A DNA stretch of 64,000 bases from Tissierella sp. (GCF_031460495.1 NZ_JAVKTS010000002.1:303332-367331); one strand, 5' to 3'. Shown: positions 1 to 9,644, counted from the stretch's first letter. Notes: generated by a model not told the origin, from the sequence alone. Numbers and translations are program-made.

Positions 1-2
1 TT

Positions 3-2729
3 CTATCTGAGAGTCTTAAAAATACAGGGTATAAGGTAGTAGGTACTGTTCAAACACCATATTACTTATCCTTCGAAAAAGGGAGTAGCAATATAGGCAA
101 TGGACAGGTAAGAAACTTCATTATGATTCCACAGGAAAACTTTAAGCTTGAAGTATATACAGATATATTTGCTACTGTAGACGGTGCAACAGAACTAAAT
201 TCTTACAAAGATGAATATTTTCATATAGTTGATAATGTTACAGACGAGTTAAAGAACTTAGCTAAGGATAGGGAAATAATAAGGCATAAGGAGATATTAT
301 CTGAAGGAAGAGCAGAAATAGAAAAAGGTAAAAATGAATATTTAGAGGAGAAAGTGAAAGTAGAGGAAAAATTATCGGATGTATTAAGAGATATTGAAGA
401 TGCAAAAATTGATATAGCCAGTGGAGAAATGAAACTTAGTGGAGAGGAAAAGGAGTTTAATGTAAAAATCCAAGATGGTAAAGAAAAAATAGCCAATGCA
501 GAAAAGGATTTGTCAGCTGGAGAAATAGAATACGAAAATGGATTAAAAGCTTTCAGTGAACAGAAGGCTATAGCAGAGGAAAACTTTAAAAATGCTGAAA
601 ATGAAATAGAAAAGGGAGAAGAAGGATTACTTAAATTAGAAGAGAGTATTTCACAAATTAACTCAGCTTTAGAAAACCCTTTATTAGCAGATGAACAAAG
701 GCAAAAAATTAATTCTGATTTACAAACTGCAATTGCTATGTTAGAAGGTACAAAAAAATCAGTGGAAGATGGAAAAAGACAATTAGAAGCAGGAAGATTT
801 GAATTAAATAAAGGAGAAGAGGAGCTAAATAATGCAAAGGAGCTGCTATTATCCTCAAGGAAAGCTTTAGAAGAAGAAAAAGTAAAACTTATAGAAGGCG
901 AAGAGACAGGTATCGCTGAATTTAAAAAAGCAAGAAGAGATATTGAAGAAGCAAAAATCAAACTTTTGGATGGTGAAAAGGAATATTTAGAGGGAAAGAA
1001 TAAAGCTGACAAAGAATTAGCAGATGCTTGGAAAAAGATAGAGGATGGGGAGAGAAAATTAAGTAAGGTAGAGAAGGGAAAATGGTATGTTCTAGATAGA
1101 GATAGCCACTATTCTTATGTGGATTATGGTGGGGCAGCTGATAGAATTGATGCTTTGTCTAAAGTTTTTCCAATTTTCTTTGCCTTAGTAGCAGCTTTAG
1201 TTTGTTTAACTACAATGACAAGAATGGTAGATGAGCAAAGGGTAAATATTGGAACACTTAAGGCCTTGGGGTATAGTAAGGGATCTATTGCGTCTAAGTA
1301 CATTATTTATGCGCTAACTGCAACGGTATTAGGATGCATAATAGGAATTGGAGTAGGATACACATTATTTCCAACGGTTATTTTTAATGCCTATGGAATT
1401 ATGTATATATTACCACCTGTTACTCTAAATTTTAATATAGGATTGGCAACTGCTATTTCATTAGGAGCAATAGGATTAATAACCATGACTACTTTCCTTG
1501 CTTGTAACAATGAACTAAAAGAATCTCCATCTTCACTAATGAGACCGAGGGCACCAAAAATGGGAAAAAGAATTCTTCTTGAAAGGATACCTTTTATTTG
1601 GAATAGATTTAGTTTTAGCTATAAGGTTACAACTAGAAATATATTCAGATATAAAAGAAGATTCTTCATGACTGTAATAGGAATAGCAGGATGTACTGCA
1701 TTGATGCTTACTGCTTTTGGTATTAAAGATTCCATTAGAACTGTAGTAGATAGGCAATATGGGGTTCTCTTTACCTATGATATGACAGTAGGAATAAAAC
1801 CAAGTAAAGCAAAATATTTAGATGAAGTTGATAAAATAAATAGCTATGAATTAATTCTTAGGGAGAGTGGTACTCTTTCATCGAATAATATAAAGAAAGA
1901 TATTTCGATTGTTGTTCCAAAAGATATCAAAAATATAGATAGTTTTATTCACCTACAGGAACGAAAAAAAGAGAATAAAATTAATATCCCAGAAGAAGGT
2001 ATAGTCATCACTGAACAAGTAGGTAAAAGTCTAGATGTAAAGGTTGGAGATGAAATCACATTTATCAATGTTGATAATGATGAGGCATTAGTTAAAATTA
2101 TAGGAATTACAGAGAATTATACTTTTAATTATGTATATTTATCAGCAAATTATTATGAGGAAATCTTTGACAAGGAAGTGGAATTTAATGAAGCAATTGC
2201 CATATTAGAAGATACTTCTAAGGATATTGAAGATCAATTATCGACAGAGTTATTAAGCTTGGAGGGTATTTCAGGTGTAAATTTCAATAGAACAGTTAAG
2301 GAAGATTTTGAAAACACAATAAGAAGCTTGAACTATGTTGTAATGGTAATGATCATATCTGCTGGAGCATTGGCTTTTGTAGTCTTATATAATTTAACAA
2401 ATGTGAACATCAGCGAAAGAATAAGAGAAATCGCAACTATAAAAGTCTTAGGCTTTTATGATTCAGAGGTATCTGCATATATCTATAGGGAAAATACTAT
2501 CCTTACTATTATTGGAACTATGGTAGGGCTTGTAATGGGCGTGATTTTGCACAGATTTATTATGATAACAGTAGAGATGGATAATATAATGTTTGGGCTA
2601 AAGTTAAGTTTTAAGTCACATATTATATCCATAATATTGACATTAGTTTTCGCAATTCTTGTAAATTTTGCAATGTACTATAAGCTTAAAAATGTTGAAA
2701 TGGTAGAATCATTGAAATCAGTGGATTAG
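3..2729 (+). CDS. FtsX-type ABC transporter permease (5' end outside window)
   Basis: The reading frame is already open at base 3, so the first ATG (123) is internal and the gene starts upstream of the window. The visible protein has a long Glu/Lys-rich coiled-coil stretch (about nt 240-1080). This is followed by a first membrane-helix block (about nt 1140-1530), an extracytoplasmic region, and a second membrane block at the C terminus (about nt 2310-2700). That architecture, with two FtsX-like units and a large coiled-coil insertion, is typical of clostridial permeases that pair with a separate ATPase. The ATPase gene is presumably just upstream. The substrate cannot be told from sequence. 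A 16-bp hairpin follows the stop. Confidence 0.85.
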   Translation, partial: LSESLKNTGYKVVGTVQTPYYLSFEKGSSNIGNGQVRNFIMIPQENFKLEVYTDIFATVDGATELNSYKDEYFHIVDNVTDELKNLAKDREIIRHKEILSEGRAEIEKGKNEYLEEKVKVEEKLSDVLRDIEDAKIDIASGEMKLSGEEKEFNVKIQDGKEKIANAEKDLSAGEIEYENGLKAFSEQKAIAEENFKNAENEIEKGEEGLLKLEESISQINSALENPLLADEQRQKINSDLQTAIAMLEGTKKSVEDGKRQLEAGRFELNKGEEELNNAKELLLSSRKALEEEKVKLIEGEETGIAEFKKARRDIEEAKIKLLDGEKEYLEGKNKADKELADAWKKIEDGERKLSKVEKGKWYVLDRDSHYSYVDYGGAADRIDALSKVFPIFFALVAALVCLTTMTRMVDEQRVNIGTLKALGYSKGSIASKYIIYALTATVLGCIIGIGVGYTLFPTVIFNAYGIMYILPPVTLNFNIGLATAISLGAIGLITMTTFLACNNELKESPSSLMRPRAPKMGKRILLERIPFIWNRFSFSYKVTTRNIFRYKRRFFMTVIGIAGCTALMLTAFGIKDSIRTVVDRQYGVLFTYDMTVGIKPSKAKYLDEVDKINSYELILRESGTLSSNNIKKDISIVVPKDIKNIDSFIHLQERKKENKINIPEEGIVITEQVGKSLDVKVGDEITFINVDNDEALVKIIGITENYTFNYVYLSANYYEEIFDKEVEFNEAIAILEDTSKDIEDQLSTELLSLEGISGVNFNRTVKEDFENTIRSLNYVVMVMIISAGALAFVVLYNLTNVNISERIREIATIKVLGFYDSEVSAYIYRENTILTIIGTMVGLVMGVILHRFIMITVEMDNIMFGLKLSFKSHIISIILTLVFAILVNFAMYYKLKNVEMVESLKSVD

Positions 2730-2760
2730 AAAATAAAAGAACACAGAGGATTTTAAACAA

Positions 2761-2799
2761 CTAAAAGCTATTGTGAAAAAAATTCATAATAGCTTTTAG
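2761..2799 (+). terminator. hairpin after the ABC permease
   Basis: A 16-bp stem (2761-2776 with 2784-2799, one G-U pair) lies 32 nt after the permease stop. The T-run behind it is weak (CAATTATTT), so it is a likely but not ideal intrinsic terminator. Confidence 0.55.
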
Positions 2800-2894
2800 C
2801 AATTATTTATGACATGGATTAATTATATAAATGTTTTTAGGGTATAAACTAATATGTTATAATAATGAATATAATTATATAGGGAGGTAGAAAA

Positions 2895-4088
2895 ATGGGA
2901 TTAATTAAAGCATTAACTTCAGCTATAGGTGGATCTTTAGCTGATCAATGGTTAGAGGTAATTGAACCAAATGATATGGGAGATAATACTGTATTTACAT
3001 CTGGGGTAAAAGTTAGAAAAGATGATAAGAGAGGGTCAAATAAAAAAGGTACAGAGAATACAGTATCAAATGGATCTGTCATACATGTCTATCCTAATCA
3101 ATTTATGATTTTAGTAGATGGTGGTAAAGTAGTAGATTATACAGCTGAAGAAGGCTATTATAAGGTAGATAATACATCCTTACCATCGCTATTTAATGGG
3201 ACTTTTAAGGATTCTTTAATGGAGTCATTTGAAAGAATTAAATATGGTGGAGTTACACCAACTGCTCAAAAAGTTTATTATATAAATCTACAAGAGATAA
3301 AAGGAATTAAATTTGGTACTCCAAATCCCTTGAATTATTTTGATAACTTTTATAACTCTGAATTATTTTTAAGAACACATGGGAATTATTCTATAAAGAT
3401 TACTGATCCTCTACTTTTTTTTGCAGAAGCAATTCCAAGGAATGAGGATAAGGTAGAGATTCAAGATATAAATGAACAATACTTATCAGAATTCTTAGAG
3501 GCTTTACAATCAACTATGAATCAGATGTCTGTTGATGGAATTCGTATATCCCATGTAGCATCTAGAGGTAGAGAATTAAGTCAATATATGGCTAATATAT
3601 TAGATGAAGATTGGAAAAGAATGAGAGGTATGGAAATTCAGGCTGTTGGTATCTCTAGTATCTCCTATGATGATGAGTCTAAAGAATTAATAAATATGAG
3701 AAATAAAGGCGCTATGTTAGGTGACCCATCTGTTAGAGAAGGCTATGTTCAAGGGTCTATTGCAAGAGGTATGGAAGCAGCTGGATCAAATGAAGGTGGG
3801 GCTGCAGCTGCGTTTATGGGTATGGGCGTAGGTATGCAAGGTGCAGGTAACTTTATGGGTGCTGCGTCTCAGTCAAATCAACAGCAAATGAATCAACAGG
3901 GTCAACAAAAACAAGTGGAGCAAAAAGGCAATGAGTGGTATTGTACTGAATGTGGCCAGAAAAATTCTGGTAATTTTTGTTCAGATTGTGGCACAAAACG
4001 AGCTACAACATCTCAATGCTCAAAATGTGGGTTCAAACCTGAAGGGGAGATTCCAAAGTTTTGTCCAGAATGTGGAAATAAGTTTTAG
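2895..4088 (+). CDS. SPFH-domain protein with C-terminal zinc ribbons (YdjI-like)
   Basis: 397 aa, ATG preceded by AGGGAGG. The N-terminal two thirds match the SPFH/virion-core-like YdjI family: no signal peptide, conserved start MGLIKALTSAIGG, and an SPFH-type beta/helical core. A Gly/Ala/Met/Gln-rich linker follows (about residues 295-345). Two zinc-ribbon modules with CxxC pairs (CTECG, CSDCG, CSKCG, CPECG) close the protein. In Bacillus subtilis ydjG-ydjH-ydjI form an operon behind pspA, linked to the membrane-stress response. Here the same three families sit together in the order I-G-H. A membrane-associated scaffold role is family-based inference. Confidence 0.8.
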   Translation: MGLIKALTSAIGGSLADQWLEVIEPNDMGDNTVFTSGVKVRKDDKRGSNKKGTENTVSNGSVIHVYPNQFMILVDGGKVVDYTAEEGYYKVDNTSLPSLFNGTFKDSLMESFERIKYGGVTPTAQKVYYINLQEIKGIKFGTPNPLNYFDNFYNSELFLRTHGNYSIKITDPLLFFAEAIPRNEDKVEIQDINEQYLSEFLEALQSTMNQMSVDGIRISHVASRGRELSQYMANILDEDWKRMRGMEIQAVGISSISYDDESKELINMRNKGAMLGDPSVREGYVQGSIARGMEAAGSNEGGAAAAFMGMGVGMQGAGNFMGAASQSNQQQMNQQGQQKQVEQKGNEWYCTECGQKNSGNFCSDCGTKRATTSQCSKCGFKPEGEIPKFCPECGNKF

Positions 4089-4118
4089 TTTACTAGATAC
4101 TAATTAAGAGGTGAATTT

Positions 4119-5174
4119 ATGGCTACTAAATCTTATAAATGCCCTAGTTGTGGTGCAGGAATCTTGTTTAAACCTGCATTACAAAAGTTTCATTGTGACT
4201 ATTGTCTAAGTGAATATACAGAAGAAGAGATTGCTAATATATATAAGGATGTAGATGAGGAAAATGGGATAGATGAGAGCCCAGATACTACTGAAGACCA
4301 TAAACATTTATCATCATATGAATGTAATAGTTGTGGAGCAAAAGTTGTTACAGATAACACAACAACGGCTACATTTTGCTACTATTGCCATAATCCAGTG
4401 ATTATATCTGATAGACTTTCAGGAAGTTTTCAACCTGATAAATTAATACCATTTTCCATTGATAAGGAGAAGGCGACAAAAACCTTTTTCAATTGGGCTA
4501 AGAATAAAAGCTTTGTTCCCAAGGATTTCCACAGTAATTCTCAATTAGAAAAGATAACAGGTGTATATTTGCCTTATTGGTGGGCCGATTGCAAGATAGA
4601 TATTGACTATGTTGGAGAGGGAAGAAACATAAGAATATGGCGTAGTGGAGACAGGGAGTATACAGAAACAAAGAAGTTTCAGATAGAGAGAAAAGGGAAA
4701 ATAGATATTAGCAATGTGGAGGAATTAGCATTTACTAAAATAGATAAAAACCTCTTAAGTGGTATTGCACCATATAATGAAGACGAAGCGAAAAAATTTT
4801 CGATGCCATATCTGTCAGGTTTTTTTGCAGAGCAATATGATATTAGTAAAGAAGAGATAACTCCAAAAATAGAAGAACAAGTCAACAGATATTCTAAAAG
4901 TTTAATATCTGAGACAATAACGGGATTTAATCATGTCAATGATATAAGTAATAATGTAGATATTCTCTCTAAAGAGTGGAATTATACACTTTTACCTGCG
5001 TGGATATTAACTTTTATCTATAATGATAAAACTTATGTATATGCTGTAAATGGGCAAACCGGAAAATCCTTTGGAGAACTTCCATTAGATAAAGGAAAAT
5101 TATTTAAAGTATCATCAATAATATTTGGAATCACTTCTGCAGTTCTTGCAATAGGAGGTGCCCTAATATGGTAG
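4119..5174 (+). CDS. zinc-ribbon protein, YdjG-like
   Basis: 351 aa with AGAGGTG upstream of the ATG. Two N-terminal zinc ribbons are visible: CPSCG...CDYC at residues 8-29 and CNSCG...CYYC at about 68-90. A mostly polar middle region follows, then a single C-terminal membrane helix (SSIIFGITSAVLAIGGALIW). It corresponds to YdjG-type TFIIB-like zinc-ribbon proteins. It is coupled to its neighbours: it lies 30 nt after the SPFH gene, and its last 7 nt overlap the start of the TPM gene, whose RBS lies within this gene. It probably works with both neighbours at the membrane. The biochemical function is unknown. Confidence 0.75.
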   Translation: MATKSYKCPSCGAGILFKPALQKFHCDYCLSEYTEEEIANIYKDVDEENGIDESPDTTEDHKHLSSYECNSCGAKVVTDNTTTATFCYYCHNPVIISDRLSGSFQPDKLIPFSIDKEKATKTFFNWAKNKSFVPKDFHSNSQLEKITGVYLPYWWADCKIDIDYVGEGRNIRIWRSGDREYTETKKFQIERKGKIDISNVEELAFTKIDKNLLSGIAPYNEDEAKKFSMPYLSGFFAEQYDISKEEITPKIEEQVNRYSKSLISETITGFNHVNDISNNVDILSKEWNYTLLPAWILTFIYNDKTYVYAVNGQTGKSFGELPLDKGKLFKVSSIIFGITSAVLAIGGALIW

Positions 5175-6001
5175 GCTTAGCTGGTAAATCAATAAAAGGT
5201 ATGTTCTTTATTTTGATAATTTTGATTCTCTTCTCTTCTATAACAGTTTTTGCAGACAAATCTTTTGTTTTTGATGACGCTATGCTATTTAATGAGGAAG
5301 GAATAATAGGTTTAGAGGAAAAAGCAAATTTATTATCTACTTCTTACAATATGGATATAATTATTGTAACTACAAATGATGCTATGGGCAAGACTTCAAT
5401 GGAATATGCAGATGATTTCTTTGATTATAACGGGTTTGGTGTAGGAGATAATTTCGATGGGATATTATTTTTAATAGATATGGATAACGGAGAGGCATAT
5501 ATATCAACATCAGGTATTGGGATTAAGTATTTGACTGATGAGAGGATAGAAAGAGTACTTGATGATGTATTTGATAGCGGCTTAGTAGAGGGAGATTACT
5601 ACGGAGCAACTTTGGGATTTTTAAAAGGAACAGAAGAATATCTTAAGGCTGGTATACCCTCAGATCAACATAATTATCCAGAAGAACCTAAGGAGAAAAA
5701 CAGACTAACATTCTTTGATCTTATTATTAGCCTTTTAGGAGGACTAGGATCTTTTGGAATATTTTTTATTAGCATTAAATCCAAGTACAAAATGAAGAAA
5801 CCGGTGAAACCATTGAATTTTAGGAATAATAGCATTGTAAGTTTTACAGAAAATGAAGATAAGTTAATTGATTCGTTTGTAACCACCAGAGTAATACCAA
5901 AACCACAGAACAATTCATCATCTTCTTCAAGTGGAAGAAGTACCACCCACAAATCTTCAAGTGGGAGAAGCCATGGAGGCGGAGGAAGAAAGTTTAAATA
6001 A
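5168..6001 (+). CDS. TPM-domain membrane protein (YdjH/YgcG-like)
   Basis: 277 aa. The ATG at 5168 overlaps the previous stop and uses the RBS ATAGGAGGTG inside the previous gene. It has an N-terminal signal peptide/anchor (residues about 10-29) and a TPM_phosphatase domain (about 33-165, with the conserved 'DDIIIVTTND' and 'GDNFDGILFLID'-type strands). A membrane helix follows (about 185-203). The low-complexity Ser/Gly/Arg/His tail ends in SHGGGGRKFK, typical of YgcG/YdjH proteins. It forms one operon with the SPFH and zinc-ribbon genes. An extracytoplasmic role in membrane-protein quality control or membrane stress is inference. Confidence 0.8.
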   Translation: MVGLAGKSIKGMFFILIILILFSSITVFADKSFVFDDAMLFNEEGIIGLEEKANLLSTSYNMDIIIVTTNDAMGKTSMEYADDFFDYNGFGVGDNFDGILFLIDMDNGEAYISTSGIGIKYLTDERIERVLDDVFDSGLVEGDYYGATLGFLKGTEEYLKAGIPSDQHNYPEEPKEKNRLTFFDLIISLLGGLGSFGIFFISIKSKYKMKKPVKPLNFRNNSIVSFTENEDKLIDSFVTTRVIPKPQNNSSSSSSGRSTTHKSSSGRSHGGGGRKFK

Positions 6002-6008
6002 GATTTAA

Positions 6009-6056
6009 AAGTCCCATTTAATATTATTTTCTTAAATGGGCTTTTATTATTTTTAA
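6009..6056 (+). terminator. intrinsic terminator
   Basis: The stem CCCATTTAA / TTAAATGGG (6013-6021 with 6032-6040) is followed by CTTTTATTATTTTT. It ends the SPFH/TPM operon. Confidence 0.85.
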
Positions 6057-6134
6057 AACTACTATGTAATTTTTTATAATTATGATATAATTGTAACGAA
6101 TTACATAGTTTTATAATATTTGGAGGTGTATTTA

Positions 6135-7091
6135 GTGAGAAAAATTTTAATTACTGGAGCATTAGGACAAATTGGCTCAGAACTTACTACAGAAATGAGA
6201 AGAGTGTATGGCGCTAACAATGTTATAGCAAGTGGTAGAAGGATAAAAGACGGACATGAGAAACTCATAGAATCAGGACCTTTTGAAATCGTAAATATAA
6301 ATGATCCTAAAACATTGGCTGAAGTAGTAAGAAAAAATAAAGTTGACACTATAGTAAATCTTGCAGCTATATTATCTGCTGTTGGTGAACAACATCCTGA
6401 TCAATGTTGGGATATTAATATGAATGGATTATATAATATTCTTGAAGTTGGAAGGGAAGAAAATTGTATGGTCTATACACCATCTTCAATCGCAGCTTTT
6501 GGACCTTCTACACCACCCGATAATACACCACAGGATACAATTCAAAGACCTAGTACTATGTACGGTGTAACAAAAGTAGCTGGAGAATTGCTATGTGACT
6601 ATTATTTTAAAAGATTTGGAGTAGATACAAGAGGAGTACGCTTCCCAGGGTTAATATCTTATGAGACACTACCTGGTGGAGGAACTACAGACTATGCAGT
6701 GCATATTTACTATGATGCATTAAAGAATAAGAAATATACAAGCTTTATTGATAAAGGTACTTACATGGACATGATGTACATGCCTGATGCTTTAGATGCA
6801 ATTATTGATTTAATGGAAGCAGATCCATCTAAGTTAATTCACAGAAATGCATTTAATGTTTCAGCTATGAGTTTTGATCCAGAGATGTTAGCTGCATCAA
6901 TAAAGAAATATATTCCTGAATTTGAGTTGGATTATGATGTGGATCCTGTAAGACAAGGTATTGCAAATACTTGGCCAAACTCATTAGATGATTCAGCTGC
7001 TAGAGAAGAGTGGGGTTGGAATCCAAAATACAACCTAGACTCCATGACTAAGGATATGCTTGAAAAATTAAAAATTAAATTAGGGCTATAA
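6135..7091 (+). CDS. L-threonine 3-dehydrogenase, SDR (epimerase-like) type
   Basis: An NAD-dependent Rossmann protein of the extended SDR family. It has the glycine motif TGALGQIG at the N terminus, PSSIAAFGP, and the catalytic YGVTKVAGE (Tyr-x3-Lys). Overall it matches the GalE-like L-threonine dehydrogenases that oxidise threonine to 2-amino-3-ketobutyrate. The start is taken as GTG 6135, because GGAGGTG at 6122-6128 is the RBS. An upstream in-frame TTG at 6120 would put that RBS inside the gene. It is monocistronic, flanked by terminators. A general UDP-sugar epimerase is the alternative, but motif wording and length (318 aa) favour threonine dehydrogenase. Confidence 0.82.
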   Translation: MRKILITGALGQIGSELTTEMRRVYGANNVIASGRRIKDGHEKLIESGPFEIVNINDPKTLAEVVRKNKVDTIVNLAAILSAVGEQHPDQCWDINMNGLYNILEVGREENCMVYTPSSIAAFGPSTPPDNTPQDTIQRPSTMYGVTKVAGELLCDYYFKRFGVDTRGVRFPGLISYETLPGGGTTDYAVHIYYDALKNKKYTSFIDKGTYMDMMYMPDALDAIIDLMEADPSKLIHRNAFNVSAMSFDPEMLAASIKKYIPEFELDYDVDPVRQGIANTWPNSLDDSAAREEWGWNPKYNLDSMTKDMLEKLKIKLGL

Positions 7092-7098
7092 TTAAGAT

Positions 7099-7136
7099 GG
7101 ACAGGATACTTTAGGTATTCCTGTCCTGTTTAATTT
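7099..7136 (+). terminator. intrinsic terminator
   Basis: GGACAGGA (7099-7106) pairs with TCCTGTCC (7119-7126), with extra inner pairs, followed by TGTTTAATTTT. Confidence 0.85.
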
Positions 7137-7230
7137 TAAAATCCTCCTATAAAATATATATTTATCCAGTAAAAACTGTAACACTTATAAGGCAAAGTAA
7201 ATACTTATAGTATATAAAGGAGGTAATCAT

Positions 7231-7503
7231 ATGAGTAACAATTATTATTTATCCGTTTTTAAAACTAAAAATCAAGCTGTCTTCCTATACTCAATATTAG
7301 AGTCCATGGGATATGATAATTTTCAAATAATTTCTACTCCTTGCACTATAAAGGCTGGGTGCAATTATTCAATTAAATTCAGCAATTTAAAATATACTGA
7401 TATTCTATATAAAGAAGCTAAGGAATTGGGTATAGAAGCTCCTGATATATATATTGCCGAAAGAAAAGATGGTAAATTTAGGTACAAGAGAGTTTTTATT
7501 TAA
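7231..7503 (+). CDS. DUF3343 family protein (putative Se/S carrier-like)
   Basis: 90 aa with a strong RBS (AAAGGAGG). The protein has the DUF3343 layout: an N-terminal 'hxxFxTKNQAVFLYSILE' helix, a central Pro-Cys-x-Ile-x3-Cys segment (TPCTIKAGCNYSIKF), and a short C-terminal strand region. DUF3343 proteins resemble small sulfur or selenium carriers and often occur near cysteine desulfurases and selenium genes. Here iscR-iscS-iscU lies about 2 kb downstream, but two unrelated genes separate them. Sulfur-carrier function is family-based inference. It converges with the minus-strand gene ending at 7505, with one base between the stops. Confidence 0.7.
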   Translation: MSNNYYLSVFKTKNQAVFLYSILESMGYDNFQIISTPCTIKAGCNYSIKFSNLKYTDILYKEAKELGIEAPDIYIAERKDGKFRYKRVFI

Positions 7504-7504
7504 T

Positions 7505-8770
7505 TCAGTTGAATAATCTGCTTAAAATAGACCTTTTTTTTGAATCAACTGACTTTTGAATTTCATCTAATTTACCTTTTAGACTTTCTTGATTAGCCAA
7601 TAATTTGCTTAATTGAGATTCGAAATTTTTGTAATTACTCAATAGTTCATTTAACTTAGTGTCCAACTCATTAGAAATAGTATCTTCAGTATGGATAATT
7701 TCTAAAGAAATATTTTTATTTTCTGTTTCTAATGGCAGTTCATTAGTCGAATTTTTAGATTCTTTATGCAATAATGAATCTAAAAAGTAAAACTTAAGTT
7801 CATTAAAAGGATAGCAATATAGATAACTAATATTATTTGAATTCTTTTTAACTTTAGATAATATAATATTTTCATCAATATCTTGACTATTTTCACCTTT
7901 TGACCATGTGCAACCGTAGTCATTGGAATAAAGAAGATTAATACTATTATTTGATATAAATATTAATTTTAAAACATTATTTTCTTCAAAAATAATTGGT
8001 AAGAATTTTGAAAATTGTATATATGGGAGTAGAACATCCTTCCATATATACTTTTCCTTACCTTTAGAGCTCATTCTTAGGTATTTGAGTTGATATCTAC
8101 CATCTAATGCTTCTATCCATAGTCCATGTAGATTATCTTTGGAATCTATAAATAAGAAAGGTAAAGAGGTATTGCTATTATCAGAAGATACTTGTTTCGG
8201 TAGTGAGCTCCATGTTCTAGTATAAGGACTATAAAAACAATGATATATTTGAGGATTGTTAATATCATTTCTATAAAGTATATGAATAGTACCTTGACTA
8301 TCATAACTTAAGACAAAAGGATCAGTTGATTTTTTTGATAGATATCTAATAGCATTATGTTTTTCTTCACTTTCATAGACTACATGCTGGATGGTCCATA
8401 TATTTGAATTAATTAAATTTGAATAGTTATAAATAATATGTAGTTTGTTATTAATTTTTAATACTTCAATTTGGTTATATATATTTGATTTTGTATCAAA
8501 TTTTGCAATAGTTAATTTAGACCATATTTTTTCGCTGAATTTGTAGTAGTTTAAATCCCCTGTATTTAATAAGGCAACGAGATGTATTGTATCATATTCA
8601 TCTATAAGTGTAGAAAACTTTAATATATCTTTATCCTTAAGACTATTTGATTCCATATAATGCAATGACGAATCAAAAATTGTATAAGAAATTATTCCTC
8701 CAGTTTCTAATTGGAATACAAAAACATCATCTTTGGAATTGAAAATAATATTGATATTTGGTTCAAACAT
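7505..8770 (-). CDS. unrecognised protein, beta-propeller-like with C-terminal coiled coil
   Basis: 421 aa, with RBS TATGGAGGTG upstream of its ATG on the minus strand. Residues about 1-335 are rich in short beta-strand repeats with Asp-box-like wording (YSNDYGCTWSKG, KDNLHGLWIEA, DSQGTIHILYRND). This suggests a BNR/sialidase-like propeller without obvious catalytic residues. Residues about 350-410 form a predicted coiled coil (LSNYKNFESQLSKLLANQES region). There is no signal peptide. It is divergent from the Cys/Phe/Pro-rich gene at 8866. Both could be spore-layer proteins, but I see no decisive motif. Confidence 0.6.
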   Translation of the reverse strand: MFEPNINIIFNSKDDVFVFQLETGGIISYTIFDSSLHYMESNSLKDKDILKFSTLIDEYDTIHLVALLNTGDLNYYKFSEKIWSKLTIAKFDTKSNIYNQIEVLKINNKLHIIYNYSNLINSNIWTIQHVVYESEEKHNAIRYLSKKSTDPFVLSYDSQGTIHILYRNDINNPQIYHCFYSPYTRTWSSLPKQVSSDNSNTSLPFLFIDSKDNLHGLWIEALDGRYQLKYLRMSSKGKEKYIWKDVLLPYIQFSKFLPIIFEENNVLKLIFISNNSINLLYSNDYGCTWSKGENSQDIDENIILSKVKKNSNNISYLYCYPFNELKFYFLDSLLHKESKNSTNELPLETENKNISLEIIHTEDTISNELDTKLNELLSNYKNFESQLSKLLANQESLKGKLDEIQKSVDSKKRSILSRLFN

Positions 8771-8865
8771 TTAATTCACCTCCATAATTAATTAGTAGCA
8801 CATTAGCTTATCAATACATAATATGTTAGTGGATACGAATTTATTAAATAAAAGGAGTGAAAAGC

Positions 8866-9525
8866 ATGGCTGAATTTAATATGAGCGAAAAGATTATGGA
8901 AGTATTTCCAGAGTTAGACTGTGATTGTGTTATTGTTGATAAAGTCTTCGCAAGTTGTCAACAAAGAGAATGTTTTCCAGAAGTAGAAGTAGAAGTATGC
9001 GATAAGAATTTCGATAGGATAAGATTTAGACCAGGTTTTATAGTACCTAATACTTTGATCGTAACTGATACTGATACACCAAACTTTAGAAGAGTTAGAT
9101 TTACGATAAAAATTCCTTTTCAAGCATTAGATATTAATGGGAACATAATAGAAGAAGGATTCTTACCAGATATATTTAAAGACATAATATTATACATTCC
9201 AGATGCTAGAGATGAATTTGATTTTAGAATAGTAATAGAAACTAGTTCGGAAGTTTTACTACCACCAGTACAAACAGGAGATACAGTAGTGTTTACAGCA
9301 GGAGTATTTATAATAATTAAGGTCGTAGGAACAGTTCAACTTATGATACCAACATTTGGATATTGTCCGGAACCACCACTATGTGATGAATTTAGTCCAC
9401 AAGATATATGTGAAGATTTCATAGAATACGCAACATTCCCAAGATTTTTCCCATGTCAAATAAATGACACAGATGAAGATTGTATTCAACCAGAGTATAG
9501 GAACGGTAATATAAGGAAGAGCTAA
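8866..9525 (+). CDS. unrecognised protein, possibly spore-layer
   Basis: 219 aa from ATG 8866, chosen because AAAGGAGTGA (8851-8860) is the RBS and overlaps the upstream GTG at 8857. The protein is beta-rich, acidic and Cys/Pro/Phe-rich, with no signal peptide. A central block (FRRVRFTIKIPFQ...) resembles the strand pattern seen in clostridial spore-associated or SPOCS-like proteins. Cysteines cluster in the first 45 and last 60 residues (CDCVIVDKVFASCQQREC; CPEPPLC). A spore-coat or exosporium role is a guess from composition and divergence with the 7505 gene. It ends in a strong terminator that overlaps its stop. Confidence 0.6.
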   Translation: MAEFNMSEKIMEVFPELDCDCVIVDKVFASCQQRECFPEVEVEVCDKNFDRIRFRPGFIVPNTLIVTDTDTPNFRRVRFTIKIPFQALDINGNIIEEGFLPDIFKDIILYIPDARDEFDFRIVIETSSEVLLPPVQTGDTVVFTAGVFIIIKVVGTVQLMIPTFGYCPEPPLCDEFSPQDICEDFIEYATFPRFFPCQINDTDEDCIQPEYRNGNIRKS

Positions 9526-9542
9526 TAGCTCTTCCTTTTTTT
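9513..9542 (+). terminator. intrinsic terminator overlapping a stop codon
   Basis: GGAAGAGCT (9515-9523) pairs with AGCTCTTCC (9527-9535), followed by seven T. The stop of the preceding gene lies in the loop. Confidence 0.92.
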
Positions 9543-9566
9543 ATGAAAAATAATTTTATATGAATG

Positions 9567-9595
9567 TTGACAAAAATACTAGGGTATAATATACT
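9567..9595 (+). promoter_or_regulatory. sigma-A promoter of iscR-iscS-iscU
   Basis: TTGACA (9567-9572), a 17-nt spacer, then TATACT (9590-9595). The spacer holds ATACTAGGGTATAATATAC, an imperfect palindrome that is a plausible IscR autoregulatory operator. Confidence 0.75.
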
Positions 9596-9644
9596 TATTA
9601 ATGATATCCAAGTGAATTAGTTGGAATTAAAAGAGGTGAAAAAA

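Noticed and set aside
221-1012. Long minus-strand ORF (263 aa) within the ABC permease
   Set aside because: It mirrors the repetitive Glu/Lys coiled-coil coding stretch of the real gene, is Ser/Phe-rich, and has no RBS.
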